The notes: generated by a model from the sequence alone, not told the origin. Shown: positions 1 through 9,992, numbered from the stretch's first letter. The stretch is DNA of 64,000 bases from Bradyrhizobium canariense (GCF_900105125.1 NZ_LT629750.1:868001-932000), one strand, 5' to 3'. A program made the numbers and translations.

Positions 1-1
1 G

Positions 2-442
2 ATCCGGGGCATCAATTCCGATTTGCCGGTCAAGTTTGCACCGAACGGAGGCGCCGTGCCGGGCGACCGCATCGTCGGGATCGTTTCGCCAGGCGAGGGC
101 ATCACGATCTATCCGATCCAGTCGCCCGCGCTGAAGGATTTCGAGGAGGAGCCGGAGCGCTGGCTCGACGTGCGCTGGGATGTCGACGACTCGACGCCTC
201 AGCGCTTTCCGGCGCGGATCAGGGTGGACAACGTCAACGAGCCCGGAAGCCTCGCCCAGGTCGCCACCGTGATCGCCGAGCATGACGGCAATATCGACAA
301 CATCAGCATGAGCAGGCGCTCGCCGGATTTCACCGAACTCACCATCGACCTTGAGGTCTATGACCTGAAGCATCTCAGTGCCATTATCGCCCAGTTGCGC
401 GCCAAAGCCGTCGTCGCGCGGGTCGAACGCGTCAATGGATAA
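2..442 (+). CDS. rsh: RelA/SpoT-family (p)ppGpp synthetase/hydrolase, C-terminal fragment
   Basis: This is the 3' end of a bifunctional RSH enzyme that makes and degrades the alarmone (p)ppGpp; the catalytic domains lie off the left edge. The frame is open from the first bases, so no start is in the window. The first ~40 residues (LPVKFAPNGGAVPGDRIVGI) match the conserved RIS/zinc-finger region before the ACT domain. Residues from RFPARIRVDNVNEPGSLAQV onward are a classic ACT regulatory domain that ends the protein. In alphaproteobacteria rsh commonly precedes pdxJ-acpS-lepB-rnc-era, as here. Family assignment is firm; the choice of gene name is by convention. Confidence 0.9.
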   Translation: MRGINSDLPVKFAPNGGAVPGDRIVGIVSPGEGITIYPIQSPALKDFEEEPERWLDVRWDVDDSTPQRFPARIRVDNVNEPGSLAQVATVIAEHDGNIDNISMSRRSPDFTELTIDLEVYDLKHLSAIIAQLRAKAVVARVERVNG

Positions 443-505
443 AGCTGGACGCCCCGGGAAGTTCGGCTAATCATCTCCTGCATTCTTCTCTTCGGTGAGT
501 CCCGT

Positions 506-1276
506 ATGCCTGTTCCTCCGCTGCGCCTTGGAGTCAATGTCGATCACATCGCCACCCTGCGCAACGCCAGGGGAGGCCGTAATCCCGATCCCGTGCGCGC
601 CGCGCTCGCCGCGATCGAGGCGGGCGCCGACGGCATTACCGCGCATCTGCGCGAGGACCGCCGCCATATCCGCGACGACGACATGGCGAGGCTGAAGGCG
701 GAAATCTCGAAGCCGTTGAATTTCGAGATGGCGGCGACCCCGGACATGCTGGGGATCGCGCTTGCGACCAAGCCTCATGCCGTGTGCCTTGTGCCGGAGC
801 GCCGGGAAGAGCTCACCACCGAGGGGGGCCTCGACGTGGTCGGACAGCACAACGCGCTCAAGCCCTTCATCGCGCAATTGAACGATGCGGGCGTGCGGGT
901 GTCGCTGTTCATCGCGCCCGACCCGCGGCAGATCGAAATGGCGGCCCAATTGCGCGCGCCGGTGATCGAGATTCATACCGGCGCCTGGTGCGACGCCGTC
1001 GCGGACGGACACTCGGCAAAGGCGGAAGCGGAATGGCAGCGCATCGTCAAAGGCGCCGCGCTGGCCCGCTCCGCCGGCCTGGAAGTCCATGCCGGGCACG
1101 GGCTCGATTACACCACTGCCGAGAAGATCGCGGCCCGGCCCGAGATCGTCGAACTGAATATCGGCTACTACATGATCGGGGAGGCGTTGTTCGTCGGTCT
1201 CGCCGAGACCGTTCGCGCGATGCGGGCCGCCATGGATCGCGGGCGCAAGAAGGTCGCGGGTTTGGACACGGCATGA
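506..1276 (+). CDS. pdxJ: Pyridoxine 5'-phosphate synthase
   Basis: PdxJ closes the ring of vitamin B6: it condenses 1-deoxy-D-xylulose 5-phosphate with 3-amino-2-oxopropyl phosphate to give pyridoxine 5'-phosphate in the cytoplasm. The 256-residue length is typical. The conserved segments are all visible: [17 protein letters not shown] near the N-terminus, [21 protein letters not shown] with the catalytic Glu, EIHTGAW, and HAGHGLDY with the late histidine. The ATG at 506 gives the family N-terminus. Its stop overlaps the acpS start (ATGA), so the two are probably translationally coupled. Confidence 0.97.
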   Translation: MPVPPLRLGVNVDHIATLRNARGGRNPDPVRAALAAIEAGADGITAHLREDRRHIRDDDMARLKAEISKPLNFEMAATPDMLGIALATKPHAVCLVPERREELTTEGGLDVVGQHNALKPFIAQLNDAGVRVSLFIAPDPRQIEMAAQLRAPVIEIHTGAWCDAVADGHSAKAEAEWQRIVKGAALARSAGLEVHAGHGLDYTTAEKIAARPEIVELNIGYYMIGEALFVGLAETVRAMRAAMDRGRKKVAGLDTA

Positions 1277-1692
1277 TCATCGGCATCGGTTCTGACCTGA
1301 TCGATATCCGCCGCGTCAGTGCCGTGATCGACCGTCACGGCGATCGCTTCCTCGACCGTATCTTCACCGACGCCGAGCGCGCCAAGGCCGAACGCCGGGC
1401 CAAAAACCAGAAAATGGTGGTGGCAACCTATGCCAAGCGTTTTGCCGCCAAGGAGGCCTGTTCCAAGGCGCTTGGCACCGGAATCCGGCGCGGCGTCTGG
1501 TGGCGGGACATGGGGGTGGTGAACCTGCCGAGCGGCCGTCCGACCATGCAATTGACCGGCGGGGCGCTGGCCAGGCTCGAGGCGCTGACGCCGCCCGGCT
1601 GTGAGGCGCGGATCGACCTCAGCATTACCGACGATTGGCCGCTGGCGCAGGCTTTCGTCATAATTTCGGCGGTGACGCCCGGCAAACCCTGA
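1273..1692 (+). CDS. acpS: Holo-[acyl-carrier-protein] synthase
   Basis: AcpS transfers 4'-phosphopantetheine from CoA to apo-ACP, which activates fatty acid synthesis. The 139-residue product starts with [14 protein letters not shown], the Mg-binding Asp motif, and has the second signature [17 protein letters not shown] around residues 55-72 with the Glu and Lys used in catalysis. The frame is open further upstream, but the ATG at 1273 overlaps the pdxJ stop and gives the exact family N-terminus. It is the second gene of the pdxJ-acpS-lepB-rnc-era group. Confidence 0.96.
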   Translation: MIIGIGSDLIDIRRVSAVIDRHGDRFLDRIFTDAERAKAERRAKNQKMVVATYAKRFAAKEACSKALGTGIRRGVWWRDMGVVNLPSGRPTMQLTGGALARLEALTPPGCEARIDLSITDDWPLAQAFVIISAVTPGKP

Positions 1693-1960
1693 TCTATCAA
1701 TGGGCGGGATTCGGCATCCGGCGACGAAACAAAAAATCGACGATTTATCAAGAGATTAGCAAGTTTTGAAGGGCCCGTTGATTGCGTGGTTGCGAACAAC
1801 GGTCTAAAACGCCGCGGGGAGACTAGGGCGAGTTCGGGTTTGCGCCAGGATTCGCTTTCACATCAGAAAAGACGATTTTCTTGACGCGGAGCGGGGGCCG
1901 ATTCGCGTAAAGAAGATGTTCTGCCACCGTGCGGCAGTCGTGACGGGAAGTGGGAAAGCG
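1693..1960. other. Gap between acpS and lepB, no gene seen
   Basis: These 268 bases hold no convincing coding frame on either strand. The middle is AT-richer (around 1725-1765), which would suit a promoter for lepB and the genes after it, but no clear -35/-10 pair can be assigned by eye. Confidence 0.4.
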
Positions 1961-2719
1961 ATGAGCGTGACATCCGGAACAAAATCTGAAAGCGGCCTGG
2001 GTGAAACCATCCGCGTCGTCGTTCATGCGCTCTTGATCGCCCTGGTGATCCGCACCTTCCTGTTCCAGCCTTTCAACATCCCGTCGGGATCGATGAAGGC
2101 GACGCTTTTGGTCGGCGACTATCTGTTCGTCTCGAAATATTCCTACGGCTACAGCCACTATTCGATCCCGCTGTCGCCGCCGCTGTTCTCGGGGCGTATC
2201 TTCGGCTCGGAGCCGTCGCGCGGCGATGTCGTGGTGTTCCGGCTGCCGAAGGATGATTCCACCGACTACATCAAGCGCGTGATCGGGTTGCCCGGCGATC
2301 GCATTCAGATGAAGGAAGGCCTGCTCTACATCAATGATACGCCGGTCGTGCGCGAACGTCTGAGCGATTTCATCGGCGAGGACCCCTGCGGATCGGACGC
2401 CACGGCGCGGGTGAAGCGCTGGAAGGAAACGCTGCCGAACGGCGTCAGCTATGAGACGCTGGATTGCGTCGACAACGGTTTTTACGACAATACCAATGTT
2501 TACACCGTGCCGGCCGGCCACTTCTTCATGATGGGCGACAACCGGGACAATTCGACCGACAGCCGGGTGCTGTCCGCGGTGGGTTACGTGCCGTTCGAGA
2601 ACCTGATCGGCCGCGCCCAGATGATCTTCTTCTCCATTGCCGAGGGCGAACACGCCTGGATGTTCTGGCGCTGGCCGGTTGCGGTGCGCTGGAATCGCAT
2701 ATTCTCCATCGTGCGATGA
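1961..2719 (+). CDS. lepB: Signal peptidase I
   Basis: LepB is the membrane serine protease that removes signal peptides from Sec and Tat substrates on the periplasmic side. One N-terminal transmembrane segment (about residues 15-35) is followed by the catalytic Ser motif PSGSMKATLLVGDYLFVSK, the Lys motif DYIKRVIGLPGDRI and the C-terminal box MMGDNRDNSTDSR. I chose the ATG at 1961, preceded by GGGAAAG, over an in-frame ATG at 1916 because the latter adds 15 residues unlike the family. The product is then 252 residues. The stop overlaps the rnc start (ATGA). Confidence 0.95.
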   Translation: MSVTSGTKSESGLGETIRVVVHALLIALVIRTFLFQPFNIPSGSMKATLLVGDYLFVSKYSYGYSHYSIPLSPPLFSGRIFGSEPSRGDVVVFRLPKDDSTDYIKRVIGLPGDRIQMKEGLLYINDTPVVRERLSDFIGEDPCGSDATARVKRWKETLPNGVSYETLDCVDNGFYDNTNVYTVPAGHFFMMGDNRDNSTDSRVLSAVGYVPFENLIGRAQMIFFSIAEGEHAWMFWRWPVAVRWNRIFSIVR

Positions 2720-3528
2720 ACGACGACGCGCAGGACATCCGGCCCCCATCGTCATCTGGCGAAGCAAGCTCTCAGCCGGACGCCGGAAGTGAGCCTGCGG
2801 CGGCGAAGAAGAAGCGCACCAAGGTGAACGCCAAGGCCGCGGCTGCGGCGATCGAGGCGCGCATCGGGCACAAATTTGCCGATCCCACGCTGCTCGCCAC
2901 CGCGCTGACCCATGTCTCCGCGCTGAAGTCCGCGCGCAAGCGCGGCGACAGCTACCAGCGCCTCGAATTTCTCGGCGACCACGTCCTCGGCCTTGTTGTC
3001 TCGGACATGCTGTATCGCGCCTTCCCGAGTGCCGATGAGGGTGAGTTGTCGAAGCGGCTCGCCGACCTCGTGCGCAAGGAAAGCTGCGCCGACGTGGCGA
3101 AGTCGCTGGGCTTGCTTGACGAAATCAAGCTTGGCGCGGTCGGCGCGGGCGCGGGCGCGCGCCTGCGTAAATCCGTGCTCGGCGACATCTGCGAAGCCGT
3201 GATCGGAGCCGTCTATCTCGACGGCGGCCACGCTGCCGCCGCCCAATTCGTCGAACGCAACTGGACCGAGCGGATGCGCAAGCCGCGGCGGCCGCTGCGC
3301 GACCCCAAGACGGTGCTGCAGGAGTGGGCCCAGGGCAAGGGTCTGCCGACACCGGTCTATCGCGAGATCGAACGCACCGGACCGCACCACGATCCGCAGT
3401 TCCGTGTGGCCGTGGATTTGCCGGGACTTGACCCGGCCGAAGGCGTCGGCGGCAGCAAGCGCGCCGCCGAAAAGGTCGCGGCCTCGGTGATGATCGCGCG
3501 CGAAGGCGTTGGCGGTAGTGATGGCTGA
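2716..3528 (+). CDS. rnc: Ribonuclease III
   Basis: RNase III cuts double-stranded RNA, including rRNA precursors. The 270-residue protein has the RNase III signature YQRLEFLGDHVLGL at about residue 80, with the second acidic cluster GDICEAVIGAVYLDGG near 160, and a C-terminal double-stranded RNA-binding domain starting around DPKTVLQEWAQGKG. It carries an N-terminal extension of about 45 residues rich in Ala and Lys (AAAKKKRTKVNAKAAAAA), longer than the E. coli enzyme and of low complexity. The start at 2716 overlaps the lepB stop; the gene also overlaps era by 8 bases. Confidence 0.96.
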   Translation: MNDDAQDIRPPSSSGEASSQPDAGSEPAAAKKKRTKVNAKAAAAAIEARIGHKFADPTLLATALTHVSALKSARKRGDSYQRLEFLGDHVLGLVVSDMLYRAFPSADEGELSKRLADLVRKESCADVAKSLGLLDEIKLGAVGAGAGARLRKSVLGDICEAVIGAVYLDGGHAAAAQFVERNWTERMRKPRRPLRDPKTVLQEWAQGKGLPTPVYREIERTGPHHDPQFRVAVDLPGLDPAEGVGGSKRAAEKVAASVMIAREGVGGSDG

Positions 3529-4447
3529 ATCTCCCGAGGATGCAGCACCGGCTGCAACGCGCTGCGGCTTTGTCGCGCTGATCGGCGCCCCCAATGTCGG
3601 CAAATCCACCCTGGTCAACGCGCTGGTCGGCTCCAAGGTCACGATCGTCTCGCGCAAGGTGCAGACCACGCGCGCGCTGATCCGGGGCATCGTGATCGAA
3701 AACAATGCACAGATCATTCTCGTCGACACGCCCGGGATTTTTTCACCGAAGCGCCGGCTCGATCGCGCCATGGTATCGACGGCATGGAGCGGGGCCCATG
3801 ACGCCGATCTCGTTTGCGTGCTGCTCGACGCCAAAGCGGGGATCGACGAGGAGGCCGACGCGATCCTGACCAAGGCCGCGACCGTTGCGCACAAGAAAAT
3901 TCTGGTGCTGAACAAGATCGATCTGGTCCCGCGCGAGAAGTTGCTGGCGCTGGCCAAGGCCGCCAATGAACGCCTGCCTTTCGAGGGGACTTTCATGATC
4001 TCGGCGCTGACGGGCGATGGTGTCGATGATCTGCGCCGCACGCTCGCGGATCTGGTGCCGCCCGGGCCGTTTCATTATCCGGAAGACCAGATGTCGGATG
4101 CGCCGATGCGGCATCTGGCGGCTGAAATCACGCGGGAAAAAATCTTCCGCCAGTTGCACCAGGAATTGCCGTATCAGTCCACGGTCGAAACCGACAGCTG
4201 GACCGAGCGCAAGGACAAATCCGTCCGCATCGAGCAGACGATTTTTGTCGAACGCGAAAGCCAGCGCAAGATCGTGCTCGGCAAGGGCGGCGCTACCATC
4301 AAATCGATCGGCGCGGACTCGCGAAAAGAGCTTGCCGAGATCGTAGGTCAGCCCGTGCACCTGTTCTTGTTCGTGAAGGTGCGCGAGAACTGGAGCGAGG
4401 ATCCCGACCGCTATCGCGAAATGGGACTAGAGTTCCCGAAGGAATGA
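3521..4447 (+). CDS. era: GTPase Era
   Basis: Era is an essential GTPase that binds the 3' end of 16S rRNA during 30S assembly. The G1 loop GAPNVGKST, G3 DTPG and G4 NKID are all present in the first 150 residues, and the C-terminal KH domain carries VLGKGGATIKSIG. Length is 308 residues from the ATG at 3521, which overlaps the end of rnc; a TTG 12 bases earlier is in frame but less likely. Co-location with rnc and recO is the usual arrangement. Confidence 0.97.
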   Translation: MAESPEDAAPAATRCGFVALIGAPNVGKSTLVNALVGSKVTIVSRKVQTTRALIRGIVIENNAQIILVDTPGIFSPKRRLDRAMVSTAWSGAHDADLVCVLLDAKAGIDEEADAILTKAATVAHKKILVLNKIDLVPREKLLALAKAANERLPFEGTFMISALTGDGVDDLRRTLADLVPPGPFHYPEDQMSDAPMRHLAAEITREKIFRQLHQELPYQSTVETDSWTERKDKSVRIEQTIFVERESQRKIVLGKGGATIKSIGADSRKELAEIVGQPVHLFLFVKVRENWSEDPDRYREMGLEFPKE

Positions 4448-4457
4448 CCGGCGTCGC

Positions 4458-4838
4458 ATGAACGTGCCCCGAAATGTGTTGTGGTTTGAAGTGCTGCTGT
4501 ATCTGTCGCTGACGCTCGACTCGCTGTCGGTCGCGTTCCAGGACCGGACGCCAAGCCCGGATGTGACGGAATCGACGATCGCGACTGCCACCGTGATCGC
4601 TGCCTGCATGATTCTGGCGCTGGTCTATCTGGTCTGGCTTGCCGCGCAGCGGCGGAAGAACTGGCCGCGCTGGGTGCTGATCGGCTCGCTGGTGCTGTCG
4701 CTTTACTCGCTGGTCGGGATCATTGGCGATAGCGGCCTGGCGTTGGACAGTGCGATCGAGATCGTTTCCTGCGCGTTGACGGCGGCCGGGCTGTATTACT
4801 CCTACACCGGCGACGCGAAGGGTTGGTTTAACGGGTGA
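4458..4838 (+). CDS. Small four-helix membrane protein, unknown function
   Basis: A 126-residue hydrophobic protein between era and recO. By eye it has four membrane segments: about 7-27, 44-64, 74-94 and 100-118, with a short positively charged loop (AAQRRKNWPR) between the second and third, which predicts that loop on the cytoplasmic side. The ATG lies 10 bases after the era stop, so it is probably translated from the same message. I do not recognise a named family. Codon use matches its neighbours, so it is likely a genuine lineage-specific gene. Confidence 0.7.
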   Translation: MNVPRNVLWFEVLLYLSLTLDSLSVAFQDRTPSPDVTESTIATATVIAACMILALVYLVWLAAQRRKNWPRWVLIGSLVLSLYSLVGIIGDSGLALDSAIEIVSCALTAAGLYYSYTGDAKGWFNG

Positions 4839-4920
4839 ATGCCGCGACGGCGGTGGGCAAAGGCGCGATCTTCGCGCCGTGCCCATCACCGGGAAATGGC
4901 AGCGTTGGCTTGTGGGCGAG

Positions 4921-4944
4921 GTGGGCTCGCTTCGCTTAGCCCAC
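4921..4944. repeat. Short palindromic intergenic repeat
   Basis: GTGGGCT and AGCCCAC form a 7-bp stem around a 10-base loop. Similar GTGGGC...GCCCAC units between genes are familiar from Bradyrhizobium chromosomes (memory, not a search). It sits between the small membrane protein and recO. Confidence 0.5.
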
Positions 4945-4966
4945 CCTACATGATACGATCTCACCG

Positions 4967-5710
4967 ATGGAGTGGACCGACGAAGGCATCGTGCTGGGAG
5001 TGCGGCGGCATGGCGAATCCAGCGCCATCGTCGAACTTCTGACGCGCGACCATGGCCGCCATCTCGGCCTGGTGCGCGGCGGGGCCGGTTCGCGAATGAG
5101 GCCGCTGCTACAGCCGGGCAATAGCGTGAGCGCGGTGTGGCGGGCGCGGCTCGACGAGCACCTCGGCACTTACGCGATCGAAGGAACGAGATTGCGCGCG
5201 GCCACCGTTCTGTCGTCGTCCTTTGCGGTGTACGGCGTGACGCATCTGGCCGCATTGGCGCGGCTGCTGCCGGAGCGCGATCCACATCAGGACATCTACG
5301 ACAGGCTCGACCACATCCTCGATGATTTCGAAGATGCGGGCGAAGCGGCGGTTCATCTGGTGAAATTCGAGCTCGCGATGCTCGCCGAACTCGGTTTCGG
5401 ACTCGATCTGGAAAACTGCGCCGCGACCGGTGAGACCTCCGATCTGATCTATGTCTCGCCGAAATCCGGCGGCGCGGTGTCGCGCCGGGCCGGCGATCCC
5501 TGGCGCGACCGGCTGCTGCGGTTGCCGCCATTCCTGCGCCAGGACGATGGCAGCGGCTGGTCGGATCAGGACTTGCAGGACGGCTTTCGGCTGACCGGAT
5601 TGTTCTTGCTGCGCCACGTGCTGGAACCGCGCGGGCACGGTCATTCCGACGCTCGCGACGGCTTTATCAACGCGGTGGCGAGGCATCGGGCGAGACTAAC
5701 GGTTTCGTGA
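4967..5710 (+). CDS. recO: DNA repair protein RecO
   Basis: RecO works with RecF/RecR to load RecA on SSB-coated single-stranded DNA. The 247-residue protein starts with the OB-fold segment [26 protein letters not shown] and continues with the helical RecO C-terminal domain; the motif [22 protein letters not shown] around residue 135 is typical of the alphaproteobacterial family. It closes the rsh-era-recO block. About 130 bases with a palindromic repeat separate it from the preceding gene, so it may have its own promoter. Confidence 0.93.
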   Translation: MEWTDEGIVLGVRRHGESSAIVELLTRDHGRHLGLVRGGAGSRMRPLLQPGNSVSAVWRARLDEHLGTYAIEGTRLRAATVLSSSFAVYGVTHLAALARLLPERDPHQDIYDRLDHILDDFEDAGEAAVHLVKFELAMLAELGFGLDLENCAATGETSDLIYVSPKSGGAVSRRAGDPWRDRLLRLPPFLRQDDGSGWSDQDLQDGFRLTGLFLLRHVLEPRGHGHSDARDGFINAVARHRARLTVS

Positions 5711-5949
5711 TGGCCATTCACGAAATTAACCTTTAAATACATAGCCTTAGACATGCCGCCAACGGATGGCTGATCTGCGTTCCAAGGCCGATATTGCCGC
5801 ATTTTGGCCACGCCCAGTTTTTTAAACACCAAGGCCGGATTTGATCCGCGCGTTTAAGCCGTGCCGCTGCTGAGCAGTTATTGCTCCTCCCACGCAGCGG
5901 CTGTCCTGATCGCAGTAGGCGATCTCTCTCCCTTCAGGAACTTCCAGTA

Positions 5950-6357
5950 ATGCGTACTCTCATGGCTGCCGCGTTGGTGCTTTGCGTCTTTGGTTCGAGC
6001 GCAGAGGCCCATTCACATTCTCACCATCGCCGCTATCATCATTCTCACCACGCTGGCCGGCACTACGGCTATGCCGGCCGTCCGAGCGCCTGGTGCGGTT
6101 GGTACATGCGCTCGCAGGTCGGCAGCGATCCGGGCCCGTCCTACAATCTCGCCAGGTCGTGGGCCCACTATGGATCAAACGCCGGTGGTCCAACCGTCGG
6201 CGCCATCGTTGTCTGGCGTCACCATGTAGGCAAGATCGTTGGCCAGGAAAATGGCCAGTGGATTGTCCAGAGCGGCAATGACGGGCATGCGGTCCGGACA
6301 CGTCCACGCTCATTGGCCGGCGCGATCGCATTCAGGCAGGCCTACGCTGCGTTCTGA
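5950..6357 (+). CDS. Secreted NlpC/P60- or CHAP-like small protein
   Basis: A 135-residue protein with an N-terminal signal peptide (MRTLMAAALVLCVFGSSAEAH) and a very His-rich stretch just after cleavage (HSHSHHRRYHHSHH). The rest resembles the minimal core of NlpC/P60 and CHAP cysteine peptidases: AWCGWYMR would hold the nucleophile Cys, and WRHHVGKIVG the catalytic His, with a GNDGHAVR turn near the end. A cell-wall amidase role is inference from these motifs. I chose the ATG at 5950 because it creates the signal peptide; the frame is open upstream. Confidence 0.65.
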   Translation: MRTLMAAALVLCVFGSSAEAHSHSHHRRYHHSHHAGRHYGYAGRPSAWCGWYMRSQVGSDPGPSYNLARSWAHYGSNAGGPTVGAIVVWRHHVGKIVGQENGQWIVQSGNDGHAVRTRPRSLAGAIAFRQAYAAF

Positions 6358-6563
6358 GCGCCATCACGGCAGCGCTTTAATCAACATGCTGGCGGCGGCG
6401 TTACCTGATAAAGCCGCTGCCGTTTACGGCCTCGCCTGCATCGTCCGCAAGGCGGGGCCGTTTGCTGTGCAGGAGGCCCCTGGTGTTGACACCGCTTCGC
6501 GGGAGCGCCTTTTTAGGTATAAGCGGGCTGTTTGAGGGGGCGTGAGTCGCCGCCTGTCAGGTC

Positions 6564-6581
6564 TCCCAGCCAATTGGGAGG
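6564..6581. repeat. Inverted repeat in the parC leader
   Basis: CTCCCA and TGGGAG flank a six-base spacer about 55 bases upstream of parC. It could be an operator or a small RNA hairpin; nothing else identifies it. The rest of the 278 bases between the secreted protein and parC shows no gene. Confidence 0.35.
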
Positions 6582-6635
6582 CTTCTCACAAAAACCCTCC
6601 AAAGCTACCGAGAAACCACTGAAAGTCTTCACGTT

Positions 6636-8891
6636 ATGGGCAAACGTCTGATTCCGCCGGAACCGGCCGAAGTTCACGAGGTCATGCTGCGCGATGCGCT
6701 CGAGGAGCGTTACCTCGCTTACGCGCTCTCGACCATCATGCACCGCGCGCTGCCCGACGCCCGCGACGGGCTAAAGCCGGTGCATCGCCGCATCCTTTAC
6801 GGCATGCGGCTGCTGCGGCTCGACCCCGGCACACCGTTCAAGAAATCCGCCAAGATCGTCGGCGACGTGATGGGCTCGTTCCATCCGCATGGCGACCAGG
6901 CGATCTACGACGCCATGGTTCGCCTCGCGCAGGATTTCTCCTCGCGCTATCCGCTGGTCGACGGCCAGGGCAATTTCGGCAATATCGACGGCGATAATCC
7001 AGCCGCCTACCGCTACACCGAAGCGCGCATGACCGAGGTCGCGCGGCTTCTGCTCGACGGCATCGATGAAGACGGCGTCGAATTCCGTCCCAATTACGAT
7101 GGCCAATCGAAAGAACCCGTCGTCCTTCCCGGTGGATTTCCGAACCTGCTTGCCAATGGTGCGCAGGGCATCGCGGTCGGCATGGCGACCTCGATCCCGC
7201 CGCACAACGTCGCCGAACTCTGCGACGCAGCACTGCATCTGATCGACAAGCCTGATGCGAAGTCGAAGACGCTTCTGCGCTGGGTCAAGGGTCCGGATTT
7301 CCCGACCGGCGGCATCGTCATCGATTCCAAGGAAAGCATCACCGAAGCCTACATGACCGGACGCGGCTCGTTCCGCGTCCGCGCCAAATGGAGCCAGGAA
7401 GAGGGCGCTCGCGGCACCTGGATCGTTGTCATTACCGAGATTCCCTGGCTGGTGCAGAAGTCGCGGCTGGTCGAGAAGATCGCCGAACTGCTGAACGAGA
7501 AGAAGCTGCCGCTGGTCGGCGATGTCAGGGATGAATCGGCGGAAGATATCCGCCTCGTCATCGAGCCGAAATCGCGTGCGGTCGATCCCGAATTGATGAT
7601 GGAATCGCTGTTCCGGCTGACCGAGCTGGAAAGCCGGATTCCGCTGAACCTCAACGTGCTGGTGAAGGGTAGGATTCCCAAGGTGCTTGGGCTTGCCGAG
7701 TGCCTGCGCGAATGGCTCGACCATCTGCGCGATGTGCTGCTGCGCCGCTCCAATTACCGCAAGGAGCAGATCGAGCATCGGCTCGAGGTACTCGGCGGTT
7801 ATCTGATCGCCTATCTGAACATCGACAAGGTGATCAAGATCATCCGCACCGAGGATGAGCCGAAGCCGGCCTTGATGAAGGCGTTCAAGCTCACGGAAGT
7901 CCAGGCCGATGCCATCCTCAATATGCGCCTGCGCTCTCTGCGCAAGCTCGAGGAAATGGAAATCCGCACCGAGGACAAGAACCTTCGCGGCGAGTTGAAG
8001 GGCATCAAGGCGCTTCTCGGCTCCGAGACCGAGCAATGGTCCAAGGTCGGCGAGCAGGTGCGGACGGTCCGTGACATCTTCGGCCCGAAGACCCCGCTCG
8101 GCAAACGCCGCACGCTATTTGCCGACGCGCCCGAGCACGATCTCGCCGCGATCGAGGAAGCTTTCGTCGAGCGCGAGCCGGTCACCGTCGTCGTCTCCGA
8201 AAAAGGCTGGGTCCGCACGCTGAAGGGCCATGTCGCCGATCTCGCGGGACTGACCTTCAAGACCGACGACAAGCTTGATCAGGCATTCTTCGCCGAGACC
8301 ACGTCCAAGCTTCTGCTGTTCGCGACCAACGGCCGTTTCTATTCGCTTGACGTGGCCAAGCTGCCCGGTGGCCGCGGCCATGGCGAGCCGATTCGCATGT
8401 TCATCGACATGGAGCAGGACGCGGCGATCGTGTCCTTGTTCGTCAACAAGGGCGGGCGCAAGTTCCTGGTCGCGAGCCATGAAGGGCAGGGCTTTGTGGT
8501 CAACGAGGACGATTGCGTCGGCAACACCCGCAAGGGCAAGCAGGTGCTGAACGTCGAGATGCCGAACGAGGCCCGCACATTGACGACGGTGACGGGCGAT
8601 ACCGTCGCTGTCATCGGCGACAACCGCAAGATGCTGCTGTTTCCGCTCGACCAAGTGCCGGAAATGGCACGCGGCCGCGGCGTGCGCTTGCAGAAATACA
8701 AGGACGGCGGTTTGTCCGACATCGCAACGTTCGACGCCAAGGAAGGCCTGACCTGGAAGGATTCCGCCGGCCGTGAATTCAGCGCCACAATAAAAGAGCT
8801 CGCCGAGTGGCGCGGTACTCGCGCTGATGCCGGCCGCCTGCCGCCGAAGGGTTTTCCGAAGTCGAACAAATTCGGGCGCGGTATGGAGTAG
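6636..8891 (+). CDS. parC: DNA topoisomerase IV subunit A
   Basis: ParC is the DNA-cleaving subunit of topoisomerase IV, which decatenates daughter chromosomes. The 751-residue product has the breakage-rejoining core: [13 protein letters not shown] at about 83-95 and the catalytic tyrosine Tyr127 in YRYTEARM. The C-terminal part contains the degenerate beta-propeller repeats of ParC, not the GyrA box, which separates it from GyrA. In the quinolone-determining region the position of E. coli Ser80 is Gln here (Q88) and that of Glu84 is Asp (D92). It stands alone and is followed by a terminator-like repeat. Confidence 0.96.
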   Translation: MGKRLIPPEPAEVHEVMLRDALEERYLAYALSTIMHRALPDARDGLKPVHRRILYGMRLLRLDPGTPFKKSAKIVGDVMGSFHPHGDQAIYDAMVRLAQDFSSRYPLVDGQGNFGNIDGDNPAAYRYTEARMTEVARLLLDGIDEDGVEFRPNYDGQSKEPVVLPGGFPNLLANGAQGIAVGMATSIPPHNVAELCDAALHLIDKPDAKSKTLLRWVKGPDFPTGGIVIDSKESITEAYMTGRGSFRVRAKWSQEEGARGTWIVVITEIPWLVQKSRLVEKIAELLNEKKLPLVGDVRDESAEDIRLVIEPKSRAVDPELMMESLFRLTELESRIPLNLNVLVKGRIPKVLGLAECLREWLDHLRDVLLRRSNYRKEQIEHRLEVLGGYLIAYLNIDKVIKIIRTEDEPKPALMKAFKLTEVQADAILNMRLRSLRKLEEMEIRTEDKNLRGELKGIKALLGSETEQWSKVGEQVRTVRDIFGPKTPLGKRRTLFADAPEHDLAAIEEAFVEREPVTVVVSEKGWVRTLKGHVADLAGLTFKTDDKLDQAFFAETTSKLLLFATNGRFYSLDVAKLPGGRGHGEPIRMFIDMEQDAAIVSLFVNKGGRKFLVASHEGQGFVVNEDDCVGNTRKGKQVLNVEMPNEARTLTTVTGDTVAVIGDNRKMLLFPLDQVPEMARGRGVRLQKYKDGGLSDIATFDAKEGLTWKDSAGREFSATIKELAEWRGTRADAGRLPPKGFPKSNKFGRGME

Positions 8892-8913
8892 GTCTTCGTG
8901 GAATAAGTTTTAC

Positions 8914-8945
8914 GGCGTCGTCCCGGCACTCACCGGGACGACGCC
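8914..8945. terminator. Inverted repeat after parC
   Basis: GGCGTCGTCCCGG and CCGGGACGACGCC flank a six-base loop (CACTCA), a perfect 13-bp stem. There is no T-run after it, so it may be a dispersed palindrome that also blocks transcription rather than a textbook terminator. Confidence 0.55.
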
Positions 8946-9041
8946 AGTTGGGTTGCCGTAATAGTATTCAGCTTTCCCTGTGCGCTATAATCGCAGCGGT
9001 CGAAACGAGACCACCCCTGCAACGATTATCGCAAGCGCGCC

Positions 9042-9992
9042 ATGGCCCATCACCACGATCATCACGACCATTCTCACGCGCACGATCATTCCGGACACAG
9101 CCACGCCGGGCACAGCCACGCGCCGGACAGTTTTGGGTTTGCGTTCGCCTGCGGTGTTGCGCTCAACTCCCTGATCGTTGCCGCGGAACTGATTTTTGGC
9201 TACGCCGCGAACTCGCTGGCGCTGATCTCCGATGCCGTCCACAATTTTTCCGATGTGATCGCACTTCTGCTCGCATGGGGGGCGGTATGGCTGGCGCGCA
9301 GGAAGCCGACGCAGCAGCACACTTATGGCTATCGCCGGGCTTCGATCCTCGCGGCTCTCATCAATGCCGGCCTTCTGCTGATCGCGGTCGGCGGCATCGC
9401 CGTCGAGGCCATCAACCGAATTAAGGAGCCCGCTGAGGTAGCGAGCTGGACGGTGGTTCTGGTCGCGACGCTGGGTATCGTCGTGAACGGCGCGACCGCG
9501 CTGTTGTTCATGCGCGGCCGTCATGGCGATCTGAATGTCCGCGGCGCTTATCTGCACATGGTGGCGGATGCGGGTATTTCACTTGGCGTGGTGGTCGCAG
9601 CCCTCGTGATCATGTTCACGGGCTGGCTGTGGGTCGATCCGGCGATCAGCCTGTGCATCGCCGCCGTCGTGCTCGCAAGCGGATGGGGCCTTGCCCGGGA
9701 CAGCGTCAATCTCGCGCTTGACGGCGTGCCGAAGGGCATCGAACTAGCCGAAGTGAAAGATTATCTCGGCCAACTCGATGGCGTGATCGAGGTGCACGAT
9801 CTGCACATCTGGGCCATGAGCACCAACGAAACCGCACTCACGGCGCATCTGGTGTGCCCCGGCGGTTATGACGATCCATTTCTTCATCAGGTGTGCGAGC
9901 AGCTCTCGCACCGGTTCAGGATTCAGCACGCCACGATACAGATCGAGGCGGGCAGTGATGTCTGCAAGCTCGCTCCGGCGGAGGTGGTGTAG
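9042..9992 (+). CDS. Cation diffusion facilitator, CzcD/ZitB-like metal exporter
   Basis: A 316-residue CDF transporter that likely exports Zn2+ and related divalent cations in exchange for protons across the inner membrane. The N-terminus is a His/Asp metal-binding tail (MAHHHDHHDHSHAHDHSG). Six membrane segments follow, with the paired metal-site motifs HNFSD in the second helix and HMVAD in the fifth, and a C-terminal cytoplasmic domain carrying HDLHIWAMS. These are the marks of the Zn-CDF/CzcD branch. A second CDF gene of a different subtype lies 2.2 kb downstream. The exact metal cannot be read from sequence. Confidence 0.92.
   Translation: MAHHHDHHDHSHAHDHSGHSHAGHSHAPDSFGFAFACGVALNSLIVAAELIFGYAANSLALISDAVHNFSDVIALLLAWGAVWLARRKPTQQHTYGYRRASILAALINAGLLLIAVGGIAVEAINRIKEPAEVASWTVVLVATLGIVVNGATALLFMRGRHGDLNVRGAYLHMVADAGISLGVVVAALVIMFTGWLWVDPAISLCIAAVVLASGWGLARDSVNLALDGVPKGIELAEVKDYLGQLDGVIEVHDLHIWAMSTNETALTAHLVCPGGYDDPFLHQVCEQLSHRFRIQHATIQIEAGSDVCKLAPAEVV

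Noticed and set aside
467..1099. A 210-codon minus-strand frame over pdxJ
   Set aside because: Shadow of pdxJ in high-GC DNA with no recognisable domain.
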